A DNA stretch of 64,000 nucleotides from Candidatus Melainabacteria bacterium. Lineage in GTDB: Bacteria; Cyanobacteriota; Vampirovibrionia; LMEP-6097. Below are positions 54,860-63,495 of this stretch, piece after piece. A program made the translations under genes and the position numbers. The notes below the pieces were generated by a model, which ran no database searches, was not told the origin of the DNA, and saw only the letters and a list, made by a program, of their open reading frames with translations. Within the stretch, counting starts at the first letter, position 1, and each line of letters begins with the position of its first letter. The stretch covers positions 47,314 to 111,313 of the forward strand of contig DUDT01000018.1 of NCBI GenBank assembly GCA_005110385.1, written 5' to 3'.

Positions 54860-56650
54860 TTACCACCACTCCTGCTCATGATAAATAGCGACTAAAGATG
54901 ATTTTGAAGCGTGAGTGCCATGAGGCCATTTACTCTGCAAGCCACCTTCTCCGGGGTGTTGTACTGACAGGAATAAAGTCTTATAATCCTCAGAAAAAGA
55001 GATTCCACAGAATTCCGCCCCAGCAGGAGCACTAGCAAAGCGAAGCGCTTTACCAGCATGAGGACCTTCACTAGGAATAACAAACAGACTGTTATTTCCC
55101 TGGAAATCGTATGGTGCTTTATTTAAATTAGCACCATCAATATCAGTAGCTAACCATAAATTACTGTTTTTATCAAAATAAATATTATCAGGACAAGCAA
55201 AGCCAGAAGCTTTACCACCTAGAATTAAATTCTCATAATGAAAGGTCATCGACTCGGAATGAGATTCATCCTCGACTATTCTAAACAGTGAACCAAAATT
55301 ATTCTTTTGAAGAGGACTATAAGTTAAGGCAGCGACGATAGATCCATCTTTAGGGCTAACAGACAAGGACTCAGGTCTGTCCATAGGTGTCGCACCTAAA
55401 TATTTAGCTGCAAGCCTAGTCTCTATTAATAGCTCTGCTTGTGACTTAAACTTAGATTTTAGAATGGAGTTATCTATACTAAGTTTTAGCCATTTCCCTT
55501 TACCTGAGTTGATTTCAGTAAAATTTAAATTTTTATCTAATTTAGCGACGTATAAATCCCCTTCAGAAAAAGGACTCGAATGCGGCTCAAGCTCAATATC
55601 TTTAAAATTCTTAGGCATGTTTACAGGATTCTTAGAAACAAATTTATAGATAAATTGACGTTCTTTATCGTCTCCCATGTAAACTACCATTCTCTCATCC
55701 TGCGATTTAACTAAAGCACAGTTCTCATGAGCCATTCGCCCTAAAGAGGTATGCTTGATCGGTTTAGAGTTTGGCTTTAAAGGATTGATTTCGACTATCC
55801 AGCCATACTGCTTTGCATCAAAATTTTTCCACTTATATACCTCGTCAAATAAATAATAATTTTCCTCACAAGTGAGTATAGTATTCCAAGGAGTTACAGC
55901 CCCACTACAATTAGCAAGCGTTCCAGTCATTTCAGGGTAAAGCTCTTTAACCGCACCACTAACAGTACACAGAGTATCTGCTGTTATACGCCTATTAAAC
56001 TCTCGCTGAGATTCATGAGCTTCATCAAACTTCCACAGACCATGACTATCCTTCTTGATTTTTATAATCGAGACACCAATAGCTTTTCTCTGCTCCGCTT
56101 CAACTGGAATATCTAAAGGATCTAAAAATTCATGATTTACAGCAAGTAAAGCCTCATCGCTATTTAAAGGAATAAAACCTATATAATCGTTATTATAACC
56201 AAACTTCAGGTCTTGGGACTGCTCGCCATCTCCAATTTCTGCGTTTTCGTCGTCCTTATGATCCTCATGTACACTAGGTACACTGCGGTCATTCGTCCTC
56301 CTCAGCCTTGAACTTGCACGATTGTGAGCAGTCCCATCTTGAAGCTGCTCGCCATCTCCAATTTCCGCGTTTTCGTCGTTCTTATGATCCTCATGTACCC
56401 GCAAAATCACATCTCCATAAGAGCGGATAATGTCGTAGCTATAACCCTCTGGGAGAACTAACTCGTCTAAAGAATTAGCTTCCAAAGATTTAAAAGGACC
56501 TAAAGGTGACTTAAATTCAAGATCATAGTTCACTTCAAGATTTTCATTATTAGAAAAATATTCAATAAGACTGTCGCAGGAATTTAAAGCTGGCAAAGCC
56601 AACCCCAAACCCAAAAATTTCATCAGACTTCTTCTATCGACTAAGACCAC
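54860..56650 (-). CDS. phoX: PhoX-family (DUF839) phosphatase with an in-frame repeat insertion
   Basis: A 596-residue PhoX-like phosphoesterase; the family releases phosphate from organic esters in the periplasm and uses Ca/Fe. The N-terminus, DRRSLMKFLGLGLALPALNSC, looks like a twin-arginine signal with a possible lipid-attachment Cys. Family motifs are LPEGYSYDIIRSYGD, VNHEFLDP, GTLANCSGAVTPWNTILTCEEN, and SGFACPDNIYFD late in the chain. Residues about 84-145 are one and a half copies of the palindromic element, sitting between GDVILR and FGYNNDYIGF, which are normally close together. The start is a GTG. It lies in a group of exported-protein genes. Confidence 0.9.
   Translation of the reverse strand: MVLVDRRSLMKFLGLGLALPALNSCDSLIEYFSNNENLEVNYDLEFKSPLGPFKSLEANSLDELVLPEGYSYDIIRSYGDVILRVHEDHKNDENAEIGDGEQLQDGTAHNRASSRLRRTNDRSVPSVHEDHKDDENAEIGDGEQSQDLKFGYNNDYIGFIPLNSDEALLAVNHEFLDPLDIPVEAEQRKAIGVSIIKIKKDSHGLWKFDEAHESQREFNRRITADTLCTVSGAVKELYPEMTGTLANCSGAVTPWNTILTCEENYYLFDEVYKWKNFDAKQYGWIVEINPLKPNSKPIKHTSLGRMAHENCALVKSQDERMVVYMGDDKERQFIYKFVSKNPVNMPKNFKDIELEPHSSPFSEGDLYVAKLDKNLNFTEINSGKGKWLKLSIDNSILKSKFKSQAELLIETRLAAKYLGATPMDRPESLSVSPKDGSIVAALTYSPLQKNNFGSLFRIVEDESHSESMTFHYENLILGGKASGFACPDNIYFDKNSNLWLATDIDGANLNKAPYDFQGNNSLFVIPSEGPHAGKALRFASAPAGAEFCGISFSEDYKTLFLSVQHPGEGGLQSKWPHGTHASKSSLVAIYHEQEWW
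56215..56400 (-). repeat. Palindromic in-frame element, one full copy plus a half copy, inside phoX
   Basis: The full unit runs 56215-56335, with ends GGGACTGCTC and GAGCAGTCCC that are exact reverse complements. A second partial unit starts 126 bp later (56345) and stops near 56400. The period is 42 codons and the frame stays open on the minus strand, encoding a hydrophilic peptide with HEDHKDDENAEIGD and RASSRLRRTNDR. Confidence 0.88.
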
Positions 56651-56670
56651 TTAAACCATTTTAACTTATG

Positions 56671-56713
56671 GCACTGTTGCCGAACTCCAATTTCTGCGTT
56701 CACAAGCAATCCC
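56671..56713. repeat. Deletion remnant of the palindromic element, intergenic
   Basis: GCACTGTTGCCGAACTCC and then AATTTCTGCGTT closely match the element's left end, followed directly by CACAAGCAATCCC, which resembles its right end. This is consistent with a copy that lost its middle. It lies in the 64-bp gap between phoX and the 312-aa exported protein gene. Confidence 0.5.
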
Positions 56714-56714
56714 T

Positions 56715-57632
56715 TTACGGATGGTGCATACCAGTATTGCGATAATAATCTGCATCGCGACCATAGTTAGGCTGTTCTTGAGTAAAAGCCTGTGGCGGAT
56801 TCTGATAGCGGACGTAATTAGGATCTCTGCTTATAGGATTAGATGGCTCTGTAGAATTATAGTACTGGACTGGATAATCGACGAACTCCTCCCTTGCTTG
56901 CTGAGTTTTAATGTAATTATCTCTATCGCTAGAACTCTTTCTCAGATTGGCTACAAAAGAACCTATATGTGGAATAGTGCCTAGACCCCAAGCATAAGCG
57001 AGGCTAGAACCTTGATAAATACCTGGATAAGAAAAAGGAGTGACTGAGCTAAGCGGCATAAGCCTAGCGAAATCCATAACATGACCACCAGCGGTCTTAT
57101 TGCCAGTCTCCACAGTCTTATATCCCCAACCTGGATTTAATCTTTTATAATCTTGAACACTATCATCACTGTCCCTTGCTTCTCTCAGAGGTCTATAGGG
57201 ATCCATGCGCCCACCAGTAGTATAACCTGTTTCTCCCCAGTATCTACCCTGCTGATTTTCTACAGTGCTTGGATAATAATTATTACTGTAATAAGCTGGA
57301 ATATTTTGGTCTTTTAGCTTAATTTCACGAATAAACTCTCCCTGAGCAGTATACAGACCACAGTAGCCGCTTTGGTGCTTAATAATTACATTTACAGCCT
57401 TGGTCTTATTAACTATATCCTTCCAGCCGTCGACCTTAGTTACTTCTAAAATATTTTTATTATTTAAAACACTAGCATCGGCATCAGCTAGATCCCAAGT
57501 ATTAAGATCTACTAAAACGATAACTGGAGCCTCTTCCATGGCTCTAACTGGTACATAGGTACTTAGGGCGACAAAAAAAGATAACTGTAAAACAGTCAAA
57601 AAAACTTTAACAAAAGTTTTTTTGTAAAACAT
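56715..57632 (-). CDS. Exported hypothetical protein, Tyr/Asn/Pro-rich
   Basis: Begins with a signal peptide (MFYKKTFVKVFLTVLQLSFFVALSTYVPVRA). An in-frame ATG at 57653 would add 7 residues. The mature chain of about 275 residues has an N-terminal part with hydrophobic strands. It then has a low-complexity region very rich in Tyr, Asn, Gly, Pro and Arg (YYSNNYYPSTVENQ, YYNSTEPSNPISRDPNY). This suggests a surface-exposed or matrix-type protein. No known domain is recognised. It is the first of three consecutive exported-protein genes. Confidence 0.7.
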   Translation of the reverse strand: MFYKKTFVKVFLTVLQLSFFVALSTYVPVRAMEEAPVIVLVDLNTWDLADADASVLNNKNILEVTKVDGWKDIVNKTKAVNVIIKHQSGYCGLYTAQGEFIREIKLKDQNIPAYYSNNYYPSTVENQQGRYWGETGYTTGGRMDPYRPLREARDSDDSVQDYKRLNPGWGYKTVETGNKTAGGHVMDFARLMPLSSVTPFSYPGIYQGSSLAYAWGLGTIPHIGSFVANLRKSSSDRDNYIKTQQAREEFVDYPVQYYNSTEPSNPISRDPNYVRYQNPPQAFTQEQPNYGRDADYYRNTGMHHP

Positions 57633-57775
57633 TATAGATACTTTATGCCACATTTAAGCCTCTATAAAACTCTTAGCTGGGTCTAAGTATCCTTTTTTAA
57701 AATTCAAGCTAGAGGATTCGACTTTATTACCAAGACTATTGTAAAAAATGGTTTTAATATTTATAGAAAAATCAC

Positions 57776-58672
57776 TCAAAAACCACCTAAGTAATAAGAA
57801 TGTTTAACACACTTGAAAATCCCTGCTGGTCTAGCATTGGCTTCAAGAATAACTAAATCCTCACTCGCTAATTCTAAAAGATCTATTGAAAAAACATCAG
57901 ACATAAACTCTGACTTAAGGCGCGCATAATCTTTAAAAGCAGCTAAAAGCTGCAAGCAGAAAGCTAAAATCTTTTCAGATAAAGCTTTTGCTGAAAAAAC
58001 ATTATCATAAAGAAAAACGATTTTATATTCTTCCTTAAATTCAAGTTTTTCTTGAATAAGCACAGAATCATATTTTTGAATCATAGTTATTTTTTCAATA
58101 ATGGAATCTAACTTCAAAGAAAATCCCTTTAATTTAAAAGCATACTGATCTATAGATTCAGTTCCAAAACAAGGCTTAAGAAGAAAAGAATCCATGCCGC
58201 TTGCAGTTAAGTTATCTAAAATACTGTAGATCTCTGCCTTAGAAGAGTTTTTCTCAAGATAGCAAGTTCTGGCTTGTTTAAAGCCTTGTGCCAACATAAA
58301 ATTATAAAATAGAAATTTATTATCACAGAGTTCAGCAAGAGAGTTATAAGGATTTAACTGCTTAAGTCCCAATTTAAAAGCGTGATCTGATATTAATTTA
58401 TGGTTTTTAATTTCGTTATCTAGACTGAGATGCAAGCATAGAACTTCTGCTGATAAATTAAAATCCAATCCCCAACTTAAAAAATCTTCAATTGAAACAA
58501 CAGAAAAAGTTTTAGATAAGGATTTTAAAGAACTAAAAGAATTCAAAAATTCTAGAGTCGAACTTAAATAACTTGGATCTAAATCACAGACTATAAAAAC
58601 AGAACAAATATCATCATCAGCTTTATGCACAACCAAATCTAGAAAACTGCTCTCAATGTTTAACCGCTGCAT
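57776..58672 (-). CDS. ATP-grasp domain protein
   Basis: A 298-residue protein with the ATP-grasp layout: LCDNKFLFYNFMLAQGF at about 112-128, then SFLLKPCFGTESI (ATP-binding Lys and loop), VLIQEKLEFKEEYKI, and the metal-binding LVILEANARPAG near the C-terminus. ATP-grasp enzymes join carboxylates to amines or thiols through acyl-phosphates. The final metal-site residues are reduced and the partner substrate is unknown. It starts 5 bp after the 169-aa exported protein gene, so the two may act together. Confidence 0.75.
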   Translation of the reverse strand: MQRLNIESSFLDLVVHKADDDICSVFIVCDLDPSYLSSTLEFLNSFSSLKSLSKTFSVVSIEDFLSWGLDFNLSAEVLCLHLSLDNEIKNHKLISDHAFKLGLKQLNPYNSLAELCDNKFLFYNFMLAQGFKQARTCYLEKNSSKAEIYSILDNLTASGMDSFLLKPCFGTESIDQYAFKLKGFSLKLDSIIEKITMIQKYDSVLIQEKLEFKEEYKIVFLYDNVFSAKALSEKILAFCLQLLAAFKDYARLKSEFMSDVFSIDLLELASEDLVILEANARPAGIFKCVKHSYYLGGF

Positions 58673-58677
58673 TCCCC

Positions 58678-59187
58678 TTAGATATAAGCTTTATAATTAA
58701 TGTGCCTATAAGAATTACCTGGTTCATAAAGTAAAGTCTTAATTGCTACATACTGTTCAGCTCTTTTATTCTTTGGATCATATTCATAACTAATAAGACC
58801 TTTTTCAAAGAAAAAAGCTTTAACCCTAGCTAAATTCACTTGCTTGTGAAAAACTCCTCTATCACCCATCGCAAACATATTCATAGATATGTCACGAACC
58901 TCATTGCGATTAAGTATCTTAGGATGAATTGGATTTTTAGGTAAAAGGTGTTCACTGCGTACCCTGCCATTAACAAAAAAAGCCACTAATTTAAAATACT
59001 CATCAATAGAGAAAGTTACGTAACCATTTAAAGGACTTTCATCAAAAATTTCACGATTAATCTCAGCACCGTATTGCTTTAGATTTTCAGCATAAGTAGA
59101 ATTCAACCTAGCAGAAGCTTCTAAATTAAAAATCAAAGTAAAACAGCAGATTATTAAAAACCCAATAGGAAAATTGATTAAACGCAT
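58678..59187 (-). CDS. Exported hypothetical protein (169 aa)
   Basis: An N-terminal signal peptide (FPIGFLIICCFTLIFNLEASA, cleavage after about residue 26) is followed by a charged mature domain with Arg, Lys, Asn and Tyr, including DESPLNGYVTFSIDEYFKLVAFF and KNPIHPKILNRNEVRDISMNMF. No family is recognised. It lies 5 bp upstream of the ATP-grasp gene and is divergent from the histidine kinase gene. The stop codon and the next gene's GGGGA ribosome site share the 5-bp gap. Confidence 0.65.
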   Translation of the reverse strand: MRLINFPIGFLIICCFTLIFNLEASARLNSTYAENLKQYGAEINREIFDESPLNGYVTFSIDEYFKLVAFFVNGRVRSEHLLPKNPIHPKILNRNEVRDISMNMFAMGDRGVFHKQVNLARVKAFFFEKGLISYEYDPKNKRAEQYVAIKTLLYEPGNSYRHINYKAYI

Positions 59188-59215
59188 AGGAAAATTAAAA
59201 ATTTATAGCTACCTC

Positions 59216-60493
59216 ATGTATCATTGTATATCAACAATGGTAAGAGCTGATACTAACACCAATAAGTTATTTAACTGGTTATGGTTTCGTAATTTAATCA
59301 AGATTATAGAAGACTATGCTGACCTTGATTTAATCAAAGCAAAGGTTAGCAATTCATTAAAATCATACTTATCTTTTTTAGAAGTAGAAATTTTCATCTT
59401 CGGTAATCTAAATCAAGAACAACTAGATGGCTCCGAAATCATGCAAGAACTTATAGATAGTGAATTCTTTGACAGAAGGTTAATCGAAGATGTTTTGATT
59501 TCTAAAAGTCCTAGCAGAGTTGGTTCATACCAAATCACATTTCCACTAGAATTACGCGGAAGAGTCATTGGCTTATTTCATCTAAAATCCTTTGATGAGT
59601 TAAGTGAAGAGCATATTTCTTTACTCTGGGCTTTTGCAGATCAACTCGCCATTAAAATTGATGAATTACAGATGCCAAATAATTTAAATACTCTTTCAAA
59701 AATTAAAATTAAGCAAATCTCTGATTCCATTTTCAATAATCTCAGAAATTTTCTAGAAGCCTCACTCGTTAAATTAAAAGTACTTGAACAGAAAAACCAA
59801 GAATTAGTCGAGATTAATAAATTCAAAGTAGATCTCATTAACAATGTTTCACATGAGCTAAGAACCCCTCTAGTAGGGATTCTCGGTTTTAGCAACATGC
59901 TACAGAGACATCAAAATAGCCCAGAAATTATCCATGAAGCTTCTTTACAAATAGTAGATGCAAGCAACCGTTTATCAAGAATGATAGATGATCTGATCCA
60001 ATTAAATAGAGCTAACAACATTGGCTGGCAAGTAAATTTTGAGAAAGTCGATTTTAAAGAAATGATTGAATTTGCTCTAAAAACACTAGCCCCATTACAA
60101 ACCAATCACCAATTTATTTTTAGATTTGATGACAATTTAGCCGCTTTAAGAGCAGATAAAAAGCTACTTCTACAAATTATTGAAAATCTTTTAACCAATG
60201 CTATTAAATATTCGCCCGATGGTGGGGAAATTCTCATTTCGGCATATTCAGATAATAGCCTTTTCCATTTCTCTGTCTCTGACCATGGTATTGGGATGAC
60301 AGAAGAGGATGTAGAGAAAATCTTTGATCGCTTTTATAGAGTTAAAAGTGCTAAAACTAATAAAATTCATGGATTAGGCTTAGGACTTGCCATTTGTAAA
60401 GATTTAACCACAGCTCTTGACGGAAACATTGCCTGTAAAAGCGTTCTAGGTCAAGGCTCCACTTTCACTGTCAGCCTACCATTATATTTATAG
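59216..60493 (+). CDS. Sensor histidine kinase
   Basis: A soluble two-component histidine kinase with no membrane helices. The N-terminal about 180 residues resemble a GAF-like sensing domain (VEIFIFGNLNQEQL, YQITFPLELRGRVIGLFHL, LLWAFADQLAIKI). The H-box is NNVSHELRTPLVGILGF with His about residue 213, followed by an N-box (LLQIIENLLTNAIKYSPDG), the DHGIGMTEEDVEKIFDRFYR motif and GLGLGLAICKDL. No response regulator is adjacent. ATG codons at 59216 and 59237 are both possible; a TTG further upstream would overlap the divergent gene. Confidence 0.9.
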   Translation: MYHCISTMVRADTNTNKLFNWLWFRNLIKIIEDYADLDLIKAKVSNSLKSYLSFLEVEIFIFGNLNQEQLDGSEIMQELIDSEFFDRRLIEDVLISKSPSRVGSYQITFPLELRGRVIGLFHLKSFDELSEEHISLLWAFADQLAIKIDELQMPNNLNTLSKIKIKQISDSIFNNLRNFLEASLVKLKVLEQKNQELVEINKFKVDLINNVSHELRTPLVGILGFSNMLQRHQNSPEIIHEASLQIVDASNRLSRMIDDLIQLNRANNIGWQVNFEKVDFKEMIEFALKTLAPLQTNHQFIFRFDDNLAALRADKKLLLQIIENLLTNAIKYSPDGGEILISAYSDNSLFHFSVSDHGIGMTEEDVEKIFDRFYRVKSAKTNKIHGLGLGLAICKDLTTALDGNIACKSVLGQGSTFTVSLPLYL

Positions 60494-60566
60494 AGACATT
60501 TATGATTATTCGCCTCTTATCAAGCTTGAGTTTATACACTCAGGAAGAGTAATCTTCTGGATTTCA

Positions 60567-61274
60567 CTAAAATAATTCAGGATGATAATTTTTCAGGTTA
60601 GAATCTAGAAGTTTTGCTTTCGGCATAAATTTTTCCACTAAGTTCCAGAACCTTGGACTATGATTTTTTTCAACTGTATGTGCAAGCTCATGCAAGATAA
60701 CATAATCAATAAGCTCCACCGGGAGCCTCATTAAATGCAAAGACAAGTTTATATTATTCTCATAAGAGCAGCTCCCCCACTGACTTTTCATATTTTTCAA
60801 ATATAAATTTCTGTATTTTAGCTTGTTTTTAAAAGCTAAATAAGCGACCCTATCTGGAAGATATTCTTTAGCTTCATTCCTCATCACCTCTATAAGAACA
60901 TCTTTAATTAAATCTTGCATTTTTTTATTTTTTTTAAAATCAATTGATTCATTATAATAAAGCTTGATTTTATTGGCTGAAATACGATATTTCGTTTCTA
61001 GAACCGCACCAGGTATAAAAACTAATTCATGTTTAAACGTCTTATATTTTTTATCAGGATAAAAAATACCATCACGAGTCTCATTCTGTATTTTCTCTAA
61101 ATGCTCTTTAATCCAAGAATGATGCTGATTTAAAAAATCTTTACAATCTTCAAAATTAACCCATTTAGGAGCAGTTAATTCAAGACCCTTAATTTTGCTC
61201 GCTGTTAACCTTAACCTTTTAGCCCTTGGGTTATTTTTAAACTCTATTAAAGCTAGTTCTTCAGGTTCAAGCAT
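60567..61274 (-). CDS. YgjP-like zinc metallopeptidase (DUF45/WLM type)
   Basis: A 235-residue protein of the YgjP-like group. The zinc motif HELAH is in VILHELAHTVEKNHSPRFW near residues 190-208, with a third ligand His just downstream. The core signature MKSQWGSCSYENNINLSLHL precedes it, and the N-terminus (KNNPRAKRLRLTASKIKG) is also typical. Cellular targets of the group are not well known. It starts 1 bp after plsY and is the last gene of a tight four-gene cluster. Confidence 0.87.
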   Translation of the reverse strand: MLEPEELALIEFKNNPRAKRLRLTASKIKGLELTAPKWVNFEDCKDFLNQHHSWIKEHLEKIQNETRDGIFYPDKKYKTFKHELVFIPGAVLETKYRISANKIKLYYNESIDFKKNKKMQDLIKDVLIEVMRNEAKEYLPDRVAYLAFKNKLKYRNLYLKNMKSQWGSCSYENNINLSLHLMRLPVELIDYVILHELAHTVEKNHSPRFWNLVEKFMPKAKLLDSNLKNYHPELF

Positions 61275-61275
61275 C

Positions 61276-61893
61276 TTATTGATTCTGACCTACCTTCGGT
61301 TCAGTACCATTTAGCAATCTTTTTATATTAGTAGAGTGCTTAATAAGTACAATATAAACGAAAGCGATTATACCAAAAATAATTATATTCAATGGCTCCC
61401 CAAAAAGATAGAGCCATATAGGAACTAATGGAATACATATTATCGAACCTAATGAAGAGTATTTAGAAACTTTAACTGTCACTATCCAAATTAAAATAGT
61501 GATTAAAGCCACTAATGGATTTATAGCAAGTAAGACCCCGAAACCCGTAGCTGAAGATTTACCACCTTTAAAACCGATATATAAGCTTTTACTATGGCCT
61601 ATTAACGGCACTATAGTTAAAAACAAAAAAAGATAAGATTCACGCGGGATTATCTCCCAAAAAAAATTCGTTACTAGGAAAAGCGGTAAAAATCCCTTAG
61701 CAATATCTAGAATTAAAACTAAAATAGCCTGCCATTTACCTAAAATTCTAAGCACATTAGTCGCACCAATGCTTTTACTACCTAATTCCGTTAAATCTTT
61801 GCCATAAATAAGCCCTAAATAATAACCAAAAGGTATAGCCGTTATTAAATACACCACAGCATAAACTAAAATAATGGATCCCCACTCGATCAT
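61276..61893 (-). CDS. plsY: Acyl-phosphate:glycerol-3-phosphate acyltransferase
   Basis: Adds the first acyl chain to glycerol-3-phosphate in phospholipid synthesis. The 205-residue membrane protein has several hydrophobic helices and the three conserved loop motifs: SKSIGATNVLR (about 37-47), GFKGGKSSATGFGVLL (about 108-123) and the late KHSTNIKRLLNGTE. It sits between a small lipoprotein gene (3 bp) and the ygjP-like gene (1 bp). Confidence 0.94.
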   Translation of the reverse strand: MIEWGSIILVYAVVYLITAIPFGYYLGLIYGKDLTELGSKSIGATNVLRILGKWQAILVLILDIAKGFLPLFLVTNFFWEIIPRESYLFLFLTIVPLIGHSKSLYIGFKGGKSSATGFGVLLAINPLVALITILIWIVTVKVSKYSSLGSIICIPLVPIWLYLFGEPLNIIIFGIIAFVYIVLIKHSTNIKRLLNGTEPKVGQNQ

Positions 61894-61896
61894 AAA

Positions 61897-62262
61897 TTAC
61901 TCCGCAAGCTCCCCGAGCTCAGTCTCCATTGTTTTGGATAACATTCTATAAAGTGCCTTAGCAGATTGATTCGCAGGATCAAGATCTAAAGCTTCACGCA
62001 GAAGAATCTTTGCATTTTTATAACGCAAAGTTTTATCAATGTCTAAATTAGTTAAAGTACTCACAGCATAATCTTTATGAGCAATTGAATTTAGCTGTTT
62101 ACTTTTTTTGGATATATGTTTATTAAAAAGGCTTATAGCCTCTTTATATTTAGCCTCTTTTAAATAAATTTCCCCTTGCCTCAAATCCTGAAACTCTTGA
62201 AAACAGGAACTAGTTCCAAAGACAATAAGTGTGAAAAAAAAGATTTTTTTTAAAATAGTCAC
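61897..62262 (-). CDS. Small probable lipoprotein with TPR-like helices
   Basis: A 121-residue protein. The N-terminus, KKIFFFTLIVFGTSSC, has a lipoprotein-type signal with the likely lipidated Cys at residue 20. The rest is charged and helical, with a TPR-like unit (GEIYLKEAKYKEAISLFNKHI) and a second (KILLREALDLDPANQSAKALYRM). Its start is 3 bp after the 378-aa gene and its stop 3 bp before plsY. It is probably an envelope protein of unknown function; the lipobox is loose, so lipidation is tentative. Confidence 0.65.
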   Translation of the reverse strand: MTILKKIFFFTLIVFGTSSCFQEFQDLRQGEIYLKEAKYKEAISLFNKHISKKSKQLNSIAHKDYAVSTLTNLDIDKTLRYKNAKILLREALDLDPANQSAKALYRMLSKTMETELGELAE

Positions 62263-62265
62263 AGA

Positions 62266-63402
62266 TTATAGTTTAACATCAAAAATTGGTCTTAAGCCAG
62301 GGATACAAGACCCATCAACCAAGGCTGAAGTTTGTCTTCTAACTGCTGTTTTATATTCAGTTCTAATAATAAATTTATCCTCAGAGACTGGTACACAAGC
62401 TTCAAGTGAGAATCTACCTGTCCAAGTCTGTGTTGATGGAAGAATCTGCTCTCCCCCAAGGCTCCTTGCTGCATTTTGAGCCAATTTTTTATTCAGACTT
62501 TTAGGCATAATAACAATGCTACCATCTGGTTTTAATGCCGCCGCACCAGTAGTACACTTACTACCTTTATAACTACTCAACACCCATAGAATCGTACCAT
62601 CGTCAAACCTTTCAATCCCACTTCTTCTATCTGTTTCAGTATTACTTTCAGCGGCGACACCAGCCACACCGATATGAACAATATTACGCAAACGCCCACT
62701 ACCATCTATGTAGGACTCGGTCATTACCATCGCTTGACCCATATGAAATGGAGAATAAATTACATTAACAACTTTTCCAGCTTGATCCTTTTTAACTATC
62801 TGCATGAACGTTGCATAGCCACTATCTTTATCAACACAAACATAACTATGCTCTAATGCTGATTCTTGCCTCACCCAAACAATAAAATCTCGCTTATCTT
62901 TATCTTTCGCAACATCAATACCCAACATATGCTTAAATGCAATAAAATTTAAATTAGCGAACTGTTCATATATAGCATGTAATTTTTTTTGAGTCATAAC
63001 CACTGGATATGGTGAATAACCAAAACTTGGCAAATTATCAACATGATAAATTTTATTTTTAATTATAAAAATATCCCGAGTAGGTCTAATTTCTAAGTCT
63101 GGGTGAAATAAGCCTGGGGTATTATGCTGCGGAAGCTTACCAGACCTCTCATCTTTAGCAGCACTAACGAGCTCAAGAGGTCTTGCCCTACCTGGCTTAG
63201 TATAAATAACCATCTCTTCACTTTCTGTTCTAGTATTTGCTTTACGAAAAGAATGATTCTTGACATGTATACTGTTACGCCCACAGTAGTCGTACTGATG
63301 TGCAATCTGAGCCGTATCTTTACCATCTTTATACTTAGGCAAGAACTCCAAATTAGGCAAATCACTACCGTCAAGTATTTGTGCTGGCGGGTTTGTACCC
63401 AT
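62266..63402 (-). CDS. Hypothetical protein (378 aa)
   Basis: I do not recognise this protein. It has no signal peptide or membrane helix and starts MGTNPPAQILDGSDLPNLEF. The composition is mixed, with several Tyr/Val strands and His residues. The central block YVCVDKDSGYATFMQIVKK and the late RFDDGTILWVLSSYKG and KPDGSIVIMPKSLNKK suggest a beta-propeller or repeated strand layout. It is the first gene of a tight cluster with the small lipoprotein, plsY and ygjP-like genes. Confidence 0.7.
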   Translation of the reverse strand: MGTNPPAQILDGSDLPNLEFLPKYKDGKDTAQIAHQYDYCGRNSIHVKNHSFRKANTRTESEEMVIYTKPGRARPLELVSAAKDERSGKLPQHNTPGLFHPDLEIRPTRDIFIIKNKIYHVDNLPSFGYSPYPVVMTQKKLHAIYEQFANLNFIAFKHMLGIDVAKDKDKRDFIVWVRQESALEHSYVCVDKDSGYATFMQIVKKDQAGKVVNVIYSPFHMGQAMVMTESYIDGSGRLRNIVHIGVAGVAAESNTETDRRSGIERFDDGTILWVLSSYKGSKCTTGAAALKPDGSIVIMPKSLNKKLAQNAARSLGGEQILPSTQTWTGRFSLEACVPVSEDKFIIRTEYKTAVRRQTSALVDGSCIPGLRPIFDVKL

Positions 63403-63495
63403 AATCTAAAGTTTAGACTCCTAGAAAGTATTACTAATTGTATTGTTGAATGAGCAGGTTAAGTGGGGGTTAAGAATCAGCCGAGTTTACAAAAA

